NCBI GenBank assembly: GCA_946480995.1
Contig: CAMLMF010000148.1
Coordinates: forward strand, 1-6,597
DNA from: an uncultured Bdellovibrio sp.
Lineage (GTDB): Bacteria > Bdellovibrionota > Bdellovibrionia > Bdellovibrionales > Bdellovibrionaceae
Length of the DNA stretch: 6,597 nucleotides
Direction of reading: 5' to 3'
Part shown: piece by piece, positions 6,055 through 6,597 of the stretch
Layout of the letters: each line of letters begins with the position of its first letter
Position numbering within the stretch: position 1 is the stretch's first letter
Position numbers and translations under genes: made by a program
The notes under the pieces: model-generated
Told to the model about the DNA's origin: nothing
Databases searched by the model: none
Seen by the model: only the letters and a program-made list of their open reading frames with translations

Positions 6055-6597
6055 ATGGGATACAAAGCAGGATTTTTAGGACTTATCGGACAGCCGAACG
6101 CGGGAAAGAGTTCTTTAATGAACTTTCTCGTGAACGAAAAAGTGTCCATCGTCTCTGCCAAGCCGCAAACGACTCGCCGTCGTATTTTGGGGATTTGGAG
6201 CACGGAACAAGGGCAAATCGTATTTGTCGATGCTCCGGGTTTGATTAAAGCTAGTAAAGGTTTAAATAACTTCTTAGCAAAGGAAGCTGAAGAAGTGATC
6301 GCCGATTCTGATGCTTTGCTTGCAATCATCAGCGTCGATGAACAAAAGCCAGAAGACGCTGAAAAAGTCATCGACATGGTGGCTTCAAGTGGCAAGCCGT
6401 GGATGGGTGTGATCACGAAAGCCGACCTTGAGGAAAAAGCTCATCGCATTATGATTCTTCGTAAAATGATCGAAGAAAAGGGCGGCAAGGCCATGTCTGT
6501 GTCGATTAAGCAAAACGAAGACGAGCAAGAAGAGCGCGAAGCTTTGTTGATCGAATTCTTGAGTCTTTTGCCAGAATCACCGGCGCCATTGTATGAC
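6055..6597 (+). CDS. era: GTPase Era (partial, 3' end outside the window)
   Basis: Era is an essential GTPase that binds 16S rRNA and helps 30S subunit maturation. The 181 codons present cover the GTP-binding domain. G1 is G-Q-P-N-A-G-K-S (12-19), the G2 threonines are in P-Q-T-T-R-R-R (37-43), and G3 is D-A-P-G (59-62). G4 reads T-K-A-D (121-124) in place of the usual N-K-x-D, and the G5 area near residues 146-152 lacks a clear S-A-L/K. L-P-E-S-P-A-P-L-Y-D (172-181) matches the junction toward the KH domain, which lies beyond the window. AAGGAG at 6039-6044 stands 10 bases before the ATG. The rnc-era pairing is a widespread gene order and supports both assignments. Confidence 0.95.
   Translation, partial: MGYKAGFLGLIGQPNAGKSSLMNFLVNEKVSIVSAKPQTTRRRILGIWSTEQGQIVFVDAPGLIKASKGLNNFLAKEAEEVIADSDALLAIISVDEQKPEDAEKVIDMVASSGKPWMGVITKADLEEKAHRIMILRKMIEEKGGKAMSVSIKQNEDEQEEREALLIEFLSLLPESPAPLYD

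Noticed and set aside
6024..6416. Minus-strand open frame of 130 codons over era
   Set aside because: It lies opposite a well-conserved era coding region and its translation resembles no protein I know.

Overview
The window carries chromosomal core genes of a Gram-negative bacterium with mid-range GC (judged by eye, not counted). Protein style, dense packing of housekeeping genes and the proline/alanine-rich signalling-type protein suggest Bdellovibrionota, in the style of Bdellovibrio. This is an impression from sequence character and is not proven. I see no mobile element, CRISPR array, rRNA or complete tRNA gene.

Left part (1-1591, minus strand). The window opens inside a minus-strand gene, of which only the first 21 codons are present; these form a clear Sec signal peptide. 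Upstream of it, separated by 81 bases with no visible terminator, lies a 481-residue protein of unknown function. It has three parts: an N-terminal domain resembling the GspE/MshE N-terminal fold, a long Pro/Ala/Thr/Val-rich linker, and a C-terminal domain resembling GAF-like sensors.

Centre (1592-1755). This divergent intergenic region separates the minus-strand pair from a plus-strand operon. It holds a 7-bp inverted repeat at 1628-1651 and, just before the operon, two perfect 9-bp inverted repeats in an interleaved A-B-A'-B' order (1691-1734). Neither divergent gene has a convincing Shine-Dalgarno sequence.

Right part (1756-6597, plus strand). Five genes are packed as one apparent operon: a NifS/IscS-like cysteine desulfurase, mnmA, mtaB, rnc and era (cut by the window end). 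They overlap by 8, 16 and 4 bases and then have a 1-base gap, so translational coupling is likely. The theme is RNA maturation. The desulfurase probably supplies sulfur for MnmA (2-thiouridine at tRNA position 34). MtaB adds the methylthio group of ms2t6A at tRNA position 37. RNase III processes rRNA and other double-stranded RNA, and Era assists 30S subunit maturation.

The most notable points are the interleaved inverted repeats before the operon, a serine at a usual metal-binding aspartate position of RNase III, non-canonical G4 and G5 motifs in Era, and the unassigned three-part protein. I did not find a convincing wholly new system; the operon is built of known families.
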